From: Daphnia carinata
Taxonomy: Eukaryota > Arthropoda > Branchiopoda > Diplostraca > Daphniidae
Length of the DNA: 64,000 nucleotides
NCBI RefSeq assembly: GCF_022539665.2
Contig: NC_081337.1
Span: 9,400,679 to 9,464,678, forward strand
Direction: 5' to 3'
A model generated the notes under the pieces. The model did not search any database and was not told the DNA's origin. It saw nothing but the letters and a program-made list of their open reading frames with translations. Each line of letters starts with the position of its first letter. Within the stretch, counting starts at the first letter, position 1. Positions 1 to 29,259 of the stretch are shown in pieces. Both the position numbers and the translations under genes were made by a program.

Positions 1-2422
1 CCAACCAGGGATTGGCGAAAGGAGATAAGGAAGGGAAATGTAACGCATTTTCGGTCGTGAGTGCAAACGTACCTTGATGCAGACACTCTATTATTAGAGG
101 GCGACGCACCAGCCTCAGGAATTCTCCATTTGATGGTTGTAATTTAGTTACATCTTCTGTTTGCCGTTAAATGGAGTTAAAACTAGAAGTAGTACACTTC
201 TTTTCTTTTTGGCTCGTCTCTTTATCCGTCTTGAATGATGGCGTTGCCAACTTCTCCATCGCTGACAGACAATAATGGGTGTGTCGGTTTCAAATGGGCC
301 TGATCGCCATTTTTCATGGATATTACATGATTTTTGTTGCCACTGTCAGCCTATATTATTTCGCCGAGCTTGCGTTGTCTCTTGTTCTTTTCTTCGCCGT
401 TCTTTCTTTTTTTTTTTGTGATCTCTTTATTGATTCAAATGGTGGAAGGGGAGTCCATGTAGGCATTTTGGCCCGCTGTCGCTAGTTCTCGTGTCAGCGG
501 TTTGATCTTTCCTTTTCCGATAGAACAAATCGGGGACACGATCGAGTTTTTTATTTTTACTTACTGCTCATATGCTAGTTACACTGTTACAGCACAAGGT
601 CGCTTGAGCTACGTCCGGCTGATTCGCAATGGCATCCTTCGTTTACGGGTTGCGGGCAGTTCTGTTTACATTCGTGATGGACATGGAGCTCCTTCAAATC
701 ATTTCGATTTACACGCGTCGCGGTTCGCGGAACATCGCTGTTTAGGATTAGAGGGACTCTTTGAAGTCGGGGGCGTATCGGAACTTGAAATCCTTTCGGG
801 CGCGGTTCTCAGGGACATTCTGCCGGATAGAATTAACATTGTGTCCGAGAACGTAAACAACAGTCGTACGCGAAAAAAACAAAAAAAAAACAATACGCTT
901 CGTGAAAATTTGCATTGAATCTTTTTATTGTTTTCTCGTGCGAGAAAGTGCGCAATAAAAAAGCTTTTTTTAGTTGTAGTAAAGTTGCGTGAGGCGTTGC
1001 ATAACACAAAAAGAAGCGGGTCAAAAAAAAAATGAATAAATACGTGTATGGAAAGCTAATTGGCCTGTCTTTCGCTAACGTGCATAGCGCGTTAACAGTT
1101 CCGAGAAAACAAGGAAAGTGACTACTGGTTACCCTGGCGACAAGCTGTCTCTTTCCTTATGCAGCATTCGTTTGCTATTGCGCGAGGGGCAGAAATGATG
1201 GACGAGATGGCGTGAAACGCTTGTAGCCATGTGGATAAAGAGATTGTACAGACACCGTCTGGACGAGCATTGGGTTTTTAGAAAATAATGCGAACAATTG
1301 TGGGTGGACTGTTTTCGTTCAACAGAATAGTTCCTTTAGAAATATTTACATTCAGTCACCGTGCAGAGAAGTTACGTTAGACACAAAGGCTGACGTCACG
1401 ATTCTGTTTTTAAACTTTACCTGAAGACGGCATTTGTGTAAGTGGCTTAATTCGATAAGAACGTCTACTTTGAAAATTGTGTGATGATGATGATGATGCG
1501 CATTAATGTGGTCCGCCTTCTTCCCTTTTTCTACACCAAGTTTTTATAATGGCGTAATTAACGAGTGTTGCTGGCGCTGCGTCTTACTGTTGCTACTGCT
1601 TCACCAGCTGTAAAATCGTTTTCTCTCCTTTCGTTTTCTTTTTTTTCTTTTTGATTTTATATCCTCCCTTCTACATGGGTGGCTGCTCCAAGAGCAGGAT
1701 GTGCGTATTAACGGTAGCAACTTTTCTGACGGTTGTGAAACTTTCTTGATATATACCGTCCCGCCATACCTTTCTTTCCCTTGCGTTTCTATCCAATCAA
1801 CACACACGTAATCGAAATTGATGATCGACTTCTCCTTGTGGAGCTTCCAAGTTCCATCTACCTGTCAAAAGCTTTCACGATATCATCGCGCTATTCGCTC
1901 GTCAACTAAAAACTCTTTGAATTCACAAAATCTCTTTGAAGTTTCAACCTGTTATATCACTCCTGTGCCCTATTTAGGTTTACAATATCCTTTTTCCCGA
2001 CAGCCACGACGGATATTAATTGATGAAATCCTTACTTGGCTGACTCGGTATCATTTGCCAATCGTGTTGGGGATGCAAATATGTTTCGCAGTCAGCGTCT
2101 GCGGGAGTCGTAGCAACGAATATGAAATCGTAAAATTGGGGTAGCGAAAGTGTCCTCCTCGTATGATATTTTCTGTTGTGTTTGTCTTATCGACTGATGC
2201 TGAGCAACTGACTTATTATTTAACATGCAATTTCTTATTTCTCGTTGGACAGGAGGATTTTATATGCAGTTTGGCGCGCCCTGTGACCTAACTGACCGCA
2301 GTTGAGTTGTGTTTCCTTGTTGGTTACGTGCGTGTGCATTGCGTGACATCTACGACGAAGGAAAAAAAGGGAAAGAAAAAGAACATCAATTCATTATCTG
2401 TGTGAGGTGGACGGAGATAGAC
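1..2422. other. Upstream region, no supported gene
   Basis: AT-rich DNA with homopolymer runs of A and T. Open frames are present (the longest about 138 codons at 502-918, opening with TTG), but they have no recognisable domain, no splice continuity and low-complexity tails. The 3' end of the stretch should hold the 5' UTR and promoter of the dpr-type gene whose first coding exon begins at 2423. I could not pick a TATA box or a convincing initiator. Confidence 0.5.
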
Positions 2423-20965
<18,543 letters not shown>

Positions 20966-23900
20966 TTGCCATTCATGTTTGCAAAAAGATAGAGGGAATG
21001 TAAAAATCATTTTTGTCTGCGTTCAAATTATGGTTAGGTATACCTGCTCCCGGCCAAACGGGACCCTCTCATAAAGAGGAAGGAAGACGATCGTCTACAA
21101 GTAAGTGGGAATTGAGCAGTGACCGTCAATTGTTTCGGTCACTATTTAGACAAGATTTACCTGTTGGTTGGTGAACGAAGAAAATCAGATTTCCAATTCT
21201 TGATGTTCCCCGTCATCAAACGAAAAAAAATTATGACCTATGAATGACGTTTTTGCCATGATTTATCGTTTTGATTTTTCGTCTTTGACCGGAAATTTCC
21301 TATTACAGTTTCCCCCATCCCTTCATCCTATCCCGTGAAAGTGCTCACTGGTCGAGCTCCAACAGCCAATTTAAGGTTTATGTTGTGTAATTTGTATTAT
21401 ATAATTACGATTCTTTCCAGGACAAAAACAAATAAAAAAAAGAGGAAAAAAAAAATGCAGCAAAAAAAAAAACAAAGGCAAAAACAAACAAAAAGTAAAA
21501 TGAAATAAACAAGATAAACTCGAAACAAATTAAGTGAAATTCAATTCAGGCCGTACGTTGTTGCGCGCACCTGACTGTATAATGTGACACAGGAAGAGAC
21601 TGTTTGTATTACCAAAAGAAGAGAAAACTAAGGGAAAAAAAAGAGATGGAACATGTAAACTAGCCGACATCGTACAATTGAACTTTCGGCTCGTGCTTTT
21701 CTCATCATAAAACACTCGATCCTTGATTTCACGTGTCCTCCAAAAGACACACCACACCTTTTCCATTCTGTGTGATTTCAATAGAAAATCGATGCAATTG
21801 CAGTTCTTAATCACTGAATCAATACCCTGACTTTGTTTTTCAAAGTGTCAGTGCATTCGTATTTAAATACTTTATATAAAACCGTGTGTATATGTATGCA
21901 TACAAATATGTACTGGCTGTGCTGCGTAACTACTATAATTGAATGTGTTTTTTGCTTACGATTTGTTTCTATTACATTTCGTGGAGAAAAAAAATTCTAC
22001 CCCCTGCAGCGACAGCAATTGGTTCTTGAGGAATGTAAAGATCGGCGAATAAATGAACAATTTTCTATTGTAGTTTAAAGATTTCTAAAAAAATCAAGAC
22101 TATTTTTGTAATGTTCAGCTATACTTGTGCTACAGTGAACGTTACAACGAGAGAGCTCACTTAATAGGTGCCATCCGAAACAAGACGAATAGGTCGGGAC
22201 GAACCAATTTCCTGCAGTATTGCGTACGAATGAACCAGGGACGTCGGAAATAAAGTGAAGGTAATCCCACGCTATATGTATAGATCTGGTTGGCACATCC
22301 TTTCTACCTTTCAATCCCAGTTCTATACCAATGTCAATCTATTTCTATCCTTCCTTTTTTTCGTTTAGTCTTAATCTGCACCATGTGTGTGTCAAATAAT
22401 CATTGCTGTAGGAAGACAGAGCCAGCTCCAGACTCAAGCCGACAGACTGACTCAGCCATATACTGTATAAAGTGGCTTTGCGAGTAGTAGTGAAACCCTA
22501 GCTGAAGGACCGCCGACGCAATATCTACCACTCTCAATTCCTCCAGCGCTAGTTCTCACTCAACTGATCCGCCACAAACCAACTAAGAGCCCGACAACTG
22601 GAGTAGCACCATATGAGTTACCATGGCATTCCTTCGGTTTTATTTTGGTAACGTTTGACTTGTTTGATACCAATATATCTTCCCGAAAGCCACTAGAAGG
22701 CCTTCGATCGTTCGTTATGCTTGGCTGTTTACGTCTTTTTTTTTCCCTTTGCTGTCGCCAGGGATTGAAAATACGCCGACATCTGTGGTCTTAAAAGGAA
22801 AAATAATGCGCAATTTCCAGGTTGCTGGGTTTAAGAGAAAATCCTACGGCAGCCTTTCTAATTATTTCGTTTTTTGGTAGCTAAAATGCAAAATGGTCTA
22901 CGGTGTGGATGAATCGGCCAATCTATCGCAATAAGGAAACGCGAAGAAAAAGTGAATTAAAAGAAACGGTAAAATAACTAACTGAAATTACATTTTCCGA
23001 TAGCTAGCAAAAAAATTACCTTTTTATAGATGGTCGCAGTTTACATGGAAACATTCAATAAGACCGAATTTCTTGCTCCGTCAAACAACACGAAAATCAA
23101 AGCTGACTATGCTAGAGTGGCGCCATAGCACACGGTCGAATATGAATGTCTGAAATATTTCATGCCTTTGCGAACCCTCACAACTATTCGGCTAAAAACG
23201 AAAGGACTCTTGGCTTTTCTGGCACTATATTTATTCCTGATCGCGCATCGTACCCCACAGCCGACTGTCTCGCGTCCTTTTTTTCTTTACTGTTCGAGTC
23301 ACGGGCGTATATACAATCTAGTGAAAGGAAAAAGGGAGACACAAGAAATATCAGATTGATCGAATAACGTATCGATCCACTTGCCAAATCCTCGTCGATT
23401 TTCCCTTCTCTGTTGGCTTCTATTTACTCGCATTGTGATTCGTTTTTTTTTTTCTCTTCCAGCTTTGCACCACTCTGTCTCTCTACTTACATGATTTCTT
23501 CTTCACTCCATTATATTCTATTATTTCGTTTGCGTCATATAACTCGTTTTATTTTGTTGTAGGAAAAAAAATCAACAAAAAATCGATGCTAAGTGGTAAG
23601 ACGAAAAAGACGACCTTGTGCAGGATACTTGTGTCCAACAAAATGTGTTTGCTAAGTATCTGAAGAAGACTACCTTCAAATTACGACGAAAAGCCCAACA
23701 AAAATACAAGACAGCAAAACAAACAAAACAACAACAACAACAACAACAACAACAAAGAAAAGGAGGAACGGAGTTGATTCATTTCTTTTCCGTTGCCGGG
23801 GTTTCGAGGTTGACAGGTTACCAAAAAATTGCAATACCACGGAATCATACGAAGCCAGCCAACTAGCAGCGATTTGGTAACATTCAACTGGTTGAGTGAT

Positions 23901-25490
23901 TTTCCAATTTGTTCTGTCCTCTGTTTGTTTAGTCCTCCTATTCTGCAACAAATGATCTTTACAATTTTTATGCGGTAAGTACTTCGGTAAATATTCATTC
24001 TTGCATATAATTAACTGTTTCCTAGCAACAATTCACTTCAGTATTTTTTTTCTTTTTTTTTGCCGCAAACCGCGGATTGGGAATGAATGTAAGTCAAAGA
24101 GGGTCACTGGGATCTAGTTAACAAGAGTGGGAATCTCTACAAGTCATGTTGGTGTTCGGTGAATTGCGTTGCCGGGATTCATCTTAACCGAACGCATGCC
24201 ATCACAATGAACTGGGTAAACCAATTTGAAATGATGAAAAGTTAACTCGTCCTCTTTATGATGCACATCATTAACGGGACATTATTGAATCAAAGCTTTT
24301 CGTCGGCTCAAAGGAATACGAGGCGAAACAGGGGAAAAGTGATTGGAACGATGATTGTTTCTCTTTGATTGTGGGAGTCGTCTTTTTCACGCGCTTATTA
24401 CATTTTCTTATTACGAATTTGAGGAAAAATTTCCTGAGGTATGCAAGATTCTTACTTAATCAGTTGGAACCTGTCTTCAAAGATGTATCATAAATGGACG
24501 CGTCGTGGAATTCTACTTACGCTTTCAATAGTTCCATCGGCTTAGCTCTTGAGCTACGTCTGCTGAATCGGTAACATTAACTCCAGAACGGTGGTGGGCT
24601 GTGGTATATCAGTTATTTCACCCTCCATTCAAGCTTAATTTTCCATCTTTCTTTCCTCTCACAAACATTTCTATGGTTCCGGATGGTCGGAAATGGACGA
24701 CACTTCCGATTTCTCGGACTTGCATGATGGTTCCTGTAACTCTTGTTTACCCAGCCGAGTATGAAAATGAAAGCCTTTACAAATCAGAGCAGCAACAATA
24801 TTGAGCTTAACCCTATCAGACAGGTCTACAGTATTCGGAAAGAAAGGCACTCACCGTGCAGTTGTATGTTACTTAATCTGATTCTCCGTTCATGACTGAA
24901 AGTATACGTGTCGTAAGTACTCTACAGAAAACGATGAGACGACAGTATTGCCAGTAACATGTTTGTAGCTTTAGGGTCTCTTCAGTGACAGGTGAATTTC
25001 ATGATTGTGTTTTAAAAGTTGCCTGTGTTTTACTGCTATGTTTGTCCAAACACAAACAACAGAAAGATAATCATATCTAGTTTGGCTGTGTCCAGTCACC
25101 ACTATGATCATCCTACGCTTCATCATTATAACTTCAATAACTACAAATAGGTGAACCAAGAACCTGGTCTTCGTAAGTTTCTTACTGTACGTAGGAAAAT
25201 ACGACGTAAACCATGGTGAAGTCTTAAAGTGATTAGAAATGTTGGTAGCTTACATGTGAGAGCAAGTGAGAACTTGGTTGAAAGGAGTTATCCGTTTGAT
25301 CCACAAAAATTGTAACAAGTTCTGGTTAACCGTTCTGATTAATGTACCATAGCTTTACCAAACGTGCTAACTCAGAGCCTTCTAGAGAATATGCTTTTAA
25401 ATCTCTGATGTATTTTGAGTAAGAAGGCAATCAGAAATACATGTGAGCACTTTTGTATTCAAAATTTTGTTGGTCAACAATTTTAGATAA
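20966..25490. other. 3' flank of dpr and intergenic DNA
   Basis: No coding exon supported. AATAAA-type poly(A) signals for the dpr gene occur near 21431 and 21506, in an A-rich stretch. A (CAA)n repeat lies at about 23727-23754. The remaining open frames are short and low-complexity. The 4.5-kb gap ends at the stop codon of TMA7 on the other strand. Confidence 0.6.
23727..23754. repeat. (CAA)n trinucleotide repeat
   Basis: About nine CAA units in intergenic DNA. The surrounding frame would give a Gln tract but has no other coding support. Confidence 0.9.
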
Positions 25491-25914
25491 TTATTTCTTT
25501 CCGGATTTCTTGATACCTCCTCCACCTGGAATGAAGCATAGTGTAATGTGAAATCTAATTTACTATGCATCAGACGGGGTTCATATGGATCTTAGGAAAG
25601 CCACTTGAAAAGTAAGTTACCCAGTGGTCCCTTAGCGGCCTTTGCAGCCAGTTCTTTCAATGCTTTTTCCTCTTCTCTTCTTTTTTGAAGATTGGCCTTA
25701 TCATCCTAAAAAAATTATGAACATCTGAATGTTAGTAAAGTATAGCTACTAATGTGATTAAATTCATGTTTGGTTATACATCATCCAATTCTTTGTTTTC
25801 CTTTTTAGGCGCCTTCAATGGTTTCTTTTTACCTCCTAGAGACCATACATATTAAGTAAACGTGAAAATATTACTGAATATTTGAGAAAAAATTTTACCT
25901 TCTCTTCCAGACAT
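25491..25914 (-). CDS. TMA7: TMA7, translation machinery-associated protein 7 (complete, 4 exons)
   Basis: Minus-strand exons 25899-25914, 25780-25835, 25621-25705, 25491-25525 join in phase to a 63-aa protein; the human family member is about 64 aa. It starts MSGREGGKKKPLKAPKK, continues through a charged Lys/Glu-rich helix, and ends in GPLGGGGIKKSGKK. This is the invariant architecture of TMA7 (formerly CCDC72), a small basic ribosome-associated protein first found in yeast with a role in translation. The first coding exon is only 16 nt, and the whole gene is so fragmented that no single open frame reveals it. It lies head-to-head with the brambleberry-like gene. The identification is near certain from N- and C-terminal signatures; the exact function in animals is poorly defined. 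Confidence 0.95.
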
Positions 25915-26266
25915 GATAAGGGCGATATTATTAGTATAAAATCCAATGACAGTAAGTCACGCAACTGAAAGCCTGGTAGCCTTGTGCTTGAGCTGGATCT
26001 GGGTCCGTCAAGACTTGTGGCTTAACCTCGCTGCCAACAAAACTGAAATTTTTTTACTTTAAAATTTTTCAATAAGTAGTATTAAAAACTAGTAACTTGA
26101 TAGACCTACATTTTAATCTTTACAGTATTTTTCCCAAATTTTGAGATTTCACTTTCATTGTTCAAGCATAATTTTGAAAGAAAATTTGACAACAAGCCGT
26201 GGGAGTATTTTTGAAAATCGTTGAGACGTCAGTTTGAGCGAAAAAGTGAGCAACGCTGAGAGAAAA
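25915..26266. promoter_or_regulatory. Presumed bidirectional promoter, TMA7 / brambleberry
   Basis: 352 bp separate the two divergent start codons, too little for two independent large promoters. A TCAGTT initiator-like hexamer at 26230-26235 lies about 32 nt upstream of the brambleberry ATG. No TATA box is evident, as is usual for housekeeping divergent promoters. Shared control is inferred from spacing only. Confidence 0.5.
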
Positions 26267-28250
26267 ATGTGTTCAACTTATTTCTTTGCGTTTGCAATAG
26301 GGATTTTGCATTTGTGTGTTGTTGCAAATGTAGAATGCAAGATAACAATCCAAGATTCAGTTCGTAAAGAAAGTTATAGATACTCTGTGCTGAAAGATGA
26401 CAAACAATTACAAGAAGGACAGCTTAATTACAATTTGGTGGTGCGCGATTCTCAAATGCCACGTTATGGTTCCTGCTGGAAAAATGCACTGAAAGAATTG
26501 GAAAGTGGTTGTAAACATCTAACTGATGACATACAAAGGTGGTTGGCTCTACAGTTCACTAACTGTTTTCTGGAAAAGGCTGGACAAACCACTTACCCAT
26601 GTGAACGGGAAGAGGATATCAGTGTTTGCCTCAGTCAGATGAACAACAATGGTTTTACAGCATTTACCAACTTCTTCACCCACACACAGAGTATGTGTTA
26701 CTTTCTACAGACCCAAGTGTGGCAAGAAGAAACGGAGAATACAGTGGCAAAGTAGGTTTAACATATTACATTAGTAAATATCCTGAAGATTTATTTCCTG
26801 TCATCCCTCTTTTTTTTGTGAAGGTTAACTGATAACTCGATCAAAGTTGTTCAGACACTAGAAGATACCAATGAACTACAAGATGCAATCCTGGAAGCTC
26901 AAAAAAAGTCTTTGGCTCAACAAGAACGCCTTCTTGAAAGTAGTTCACAACTGGGCTTAGCTCTTGATATGTCAAAAGACAATGTAAAAGATATGCTAGA
27001 TGAGTTCAGGTACAGTGTCAAAAGTAATCATTTAGTTTTAGTTTAGTAGTATGACTCCACATTTTGGTTTGTTGACAGATTATCAACCAGTGAACAAAGA
27101 AATATGATCTTTGAAGTCTTTGATCGGCTTTCAAAACTACAAAATCTTGTTTTAGGGTATGTACTTTTAAATGATTTTTTTTTTTTTTATTTTTCTAAAG
27201 TGCAATCTTAATTGTTTAGAGAAGTATCCGGATTCTATAGCTTAATATTCTACCCAACAGCTCTGCTGACGGTTTATTTACTGACATCAACATCTCGCAC
27301 TGCCGCCGCTCGCTTTTGGTTGTTTGTTCTTTTCGGCTGTAGTTTAGCATTGGAACGATGTATTGTCCATTTGACCGTTTCCGACGACTCTGGATACATG
27401 CCAGCTGATGAAGCATCTGTAAGTACCTGTCGAATTAGAGCAGATTCCATTATTCAAGTGATTTCCTTTCGTTACTTACCTGATTATTTTAACAGAAAGA
27501 AATGTATTGGAGGATATGGCTGGTGAGAAAATCAGCCATGCTGCTTTGCATTGTGTTGCTTACCTATTTCGCCTACAAATTTCAGGACTACAATCTCATT
27601 AACAATACCCTGTTGATGCAAATTCAACGACAAAATTTAGAGCTGAAAGGTTATTTTGAAAGTATGGGTGAGTTGCTTTATACTTGCATTCATCGATTGT
27701 TAGAGGGTACACTAAACAAGCTATGTGTGGTACAGGTGGCATAGCGAGTACGAATTTGTTGTCGTCTGATGTAGTGGACTTCGACAAGAAAAAATTCAAC
27801 ATCGATTTCTCTGAGAGCTCGGACAGTGAATTTTCCTACAATTCCGAAGCAAGTGATGAGACCTATGTTCCATCCTCAGACGAAGATGCATATATCACAG
27901 CCAAGTCTCGGTCTTCCAGTGTCGTTCCCAGTCCAGAATCTGTGCTTCATGTTTCTTTTGATGAAATTAAAAAGGAAATTAAAACCGAAAGACCTGTTTC
28001 GCGCACAAGTCGAAGTAGCCGTAGCAATACGCCAGCGATTCAATCTGCCTACAATCTCCGAAGTCGCTCGAGTCTCCGCTCTCTAAACACGTCTACCATG
28101 AATAACGAGCTAAATAATGAAAGTCCAGAGGTTTTTGGTCGTAAAGTAAAAGAGATGGAGAGAGTCATGCGGCACCATACCCGCCAGGTGATTCAATCAG
28201 TTAAGAAAACTACTCCGTCCTACTTTTCTTCTGATGATGAATGTCTTTAA
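26267..28250 (+). CDS. bmb: Brambleberry / Kar5-type nuclear membrane fusion protein (complete, 6 exons)
   Basis: Exons 26267-26751, 26824-27009, 27079-27156, 27220-27418, 27496-27667, 27736-28250 give 544 aa in phase. An ATG at 26267 opens a signal peptide (TYFFAFAIGILHLCVV). The lumenal part has the family's Cys-rich signature: SCWKNALKELESGC, then LALQFTNCFLEKAG and YPC. Coiled-coil-like helices follow (residues about 165-250), then hydrophobic segments FYSLIFYPTALLTVYLL, FWLFVLFGCSLALE and SAMLLCIVLLTYFAY. A Ser/Asp-rich, Arg/Ser-rich tail of about 170 aa follows. Kar5 in yeast, GEX1 in plants and brambleberry in fish act in nuclear-envelope fusion (karyogamy, or karyomere fusion in early embryos). 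An AATAAA at 28456-28461 could be its poly(A) signal. The GEX1/Kar5 relationship is read from the Cys pattern and topology. I am confident in family, less so in exact orthology. Confidence 0.87.
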
Positions 28251-28674
28251 AGTTTTCCTAAACTAAAATGTTAAATTCTAATTTGTCACCCACGCTACTG
28301 CAAACCCACTTACTTCCATGCGCAAAATTTAGTTTTAATTTGGGAATCCAAAGTTTATGTGCCATATTTATTTTATTACTGCGATAGCATCGAAGAAAAT
28401 GTTTCAAGTAACGATCATTTATTAATATTAAATGTAGATGTCTTAACATTCCAATAATAAATAAGATAATTTTTATTATGTACAATTTACTTCTTCTTAT
28501 CTAACAAATGTAGAATGATTATGACCTTCTTTGGGTATTTCTTTTGTTTGTAGAAAAGATAGCGGCACATGGAAATTGATGACTTTTCCGAGTTTTGATA
28601 ACAGGGAAACTGGGGGGTGCAAGGAAAGGGCGCGGGGGTTGCAGATTTGTTAATGCCATTGAACTGTGATGGGA
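28251..28674. terminator. Convergent 3' flanks with poly(A) signals on both strands
   Basis: Tail-to-tail spacer between the brambleberry-like gene (+) and the membrane-protein ORF (-). AATAAA occurs on the plus strand at 28456-28461 and, as TTTATT, on the minus strand at about 28472-28477. The two predicted 3' UTRs would overlap or abut. Confidence 0.55.
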
Positions 28675-29259
28675 TTACACACTTGTACACAAGGCAAGTT
28701 TTGATATCTCATCAAACCCATCAATCAAATTCCAGACCCATGGCAAATCATCAATTGCATTAACATACTCCTCCAGAAAATCAATGAAAGGATTAACAAT
28801 TTCACCTACAAAGTGATCACAAACCAATGTGACACAATTTCTGAAATCAATATCTACTATGATATCCCATAATAGCAACCCAAATATAAGAGATCGGAAA
28901 AAGATTACAAAGAGAGGCATAAGCAAATCATCAGTAGCCGAAGAATGAATAAAAGTGAATTCCCAGATGGTCAGAATGAAAACAACTAAGCTACGCAGTA
29001 CACAGTGTCTGTAATCAAAAGCTAATGTGAGGCTGAGGATGCACATAACAAAATTTAACCACCATATTAGTAGGAAATGGTGATAATGGATCATACACTT
29101 GTCATAGAATCCTGTGGAAGAGTCTTCTATTCTTGTACAATCAGGAAGTAGGGTGAGAGTACCAAAATTAATGCAACTTGAGACAATTAATTGCTGTCCT
29201 AGAAAAGACAACTTGGACAGAAGTCCAGGAAACATTTTACTGGACTGAATTTTGTTCAT
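28675..29259 (-). CDS. Hypothetical multi-pass membrane protein, intronless (194 aa)
   Basis: A continuous ATG-to-TAA frame of 194 codons in DNA where chance frames are much shorter and low-complexity, so it is likely a gene or a terminal exon. Hydrophobic segments lie at about residues 17-40, 62-85 (FLLIWWLNFVMCILSLTLAF), 90-112 (LRSLVVFILTIWEFTFI) and 115-137 (LLMPLFVIFFRSLIFGLLLW). An acidic amphipathic C-terminal third follows (FIDFLEEYVNAIDDLPWVW). I see no motif that names a family. It lies convergent to the brambleberry-like gene and has its own candidate poly(A) signal. An upstream non-coding exon is possible because a pyrimidine/AG sequence sits just before the ATG. No function is proposed. 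Confidence 0.65.
   Translation of the reverse strand: MNKIQSSKMFPGLLSKLSFLGQQLIVSSCINFGTLTLLPDCTRIEDSSTGFYDKCMIHYHHFLLIWWLNFVMCILSLTLAFDYRHCVLRSLVVFILTIWEFTFIHSSATDDLLMPLFVIFFRSLIFGLLLWDIIVDIDFRNCVTLVCDHFVGEIVNPFIDFLEEYVNAIDDLPWVWNLIDGFDEISKLALCTSV

Noticed and set aside
502-918. 138-codon plus-strand frame
   Set aside because: Opens with TTG, ends in a poly-Lys low-complexity tail, has no recognisable domain and no phased neighbouring exon.
26234-26266. Extended N-terminus for the brambleberry-like protein from TTG at 26234
   Set aside because: Not an ATG, and it would bury the signal peptide that begins at ATG 26267.
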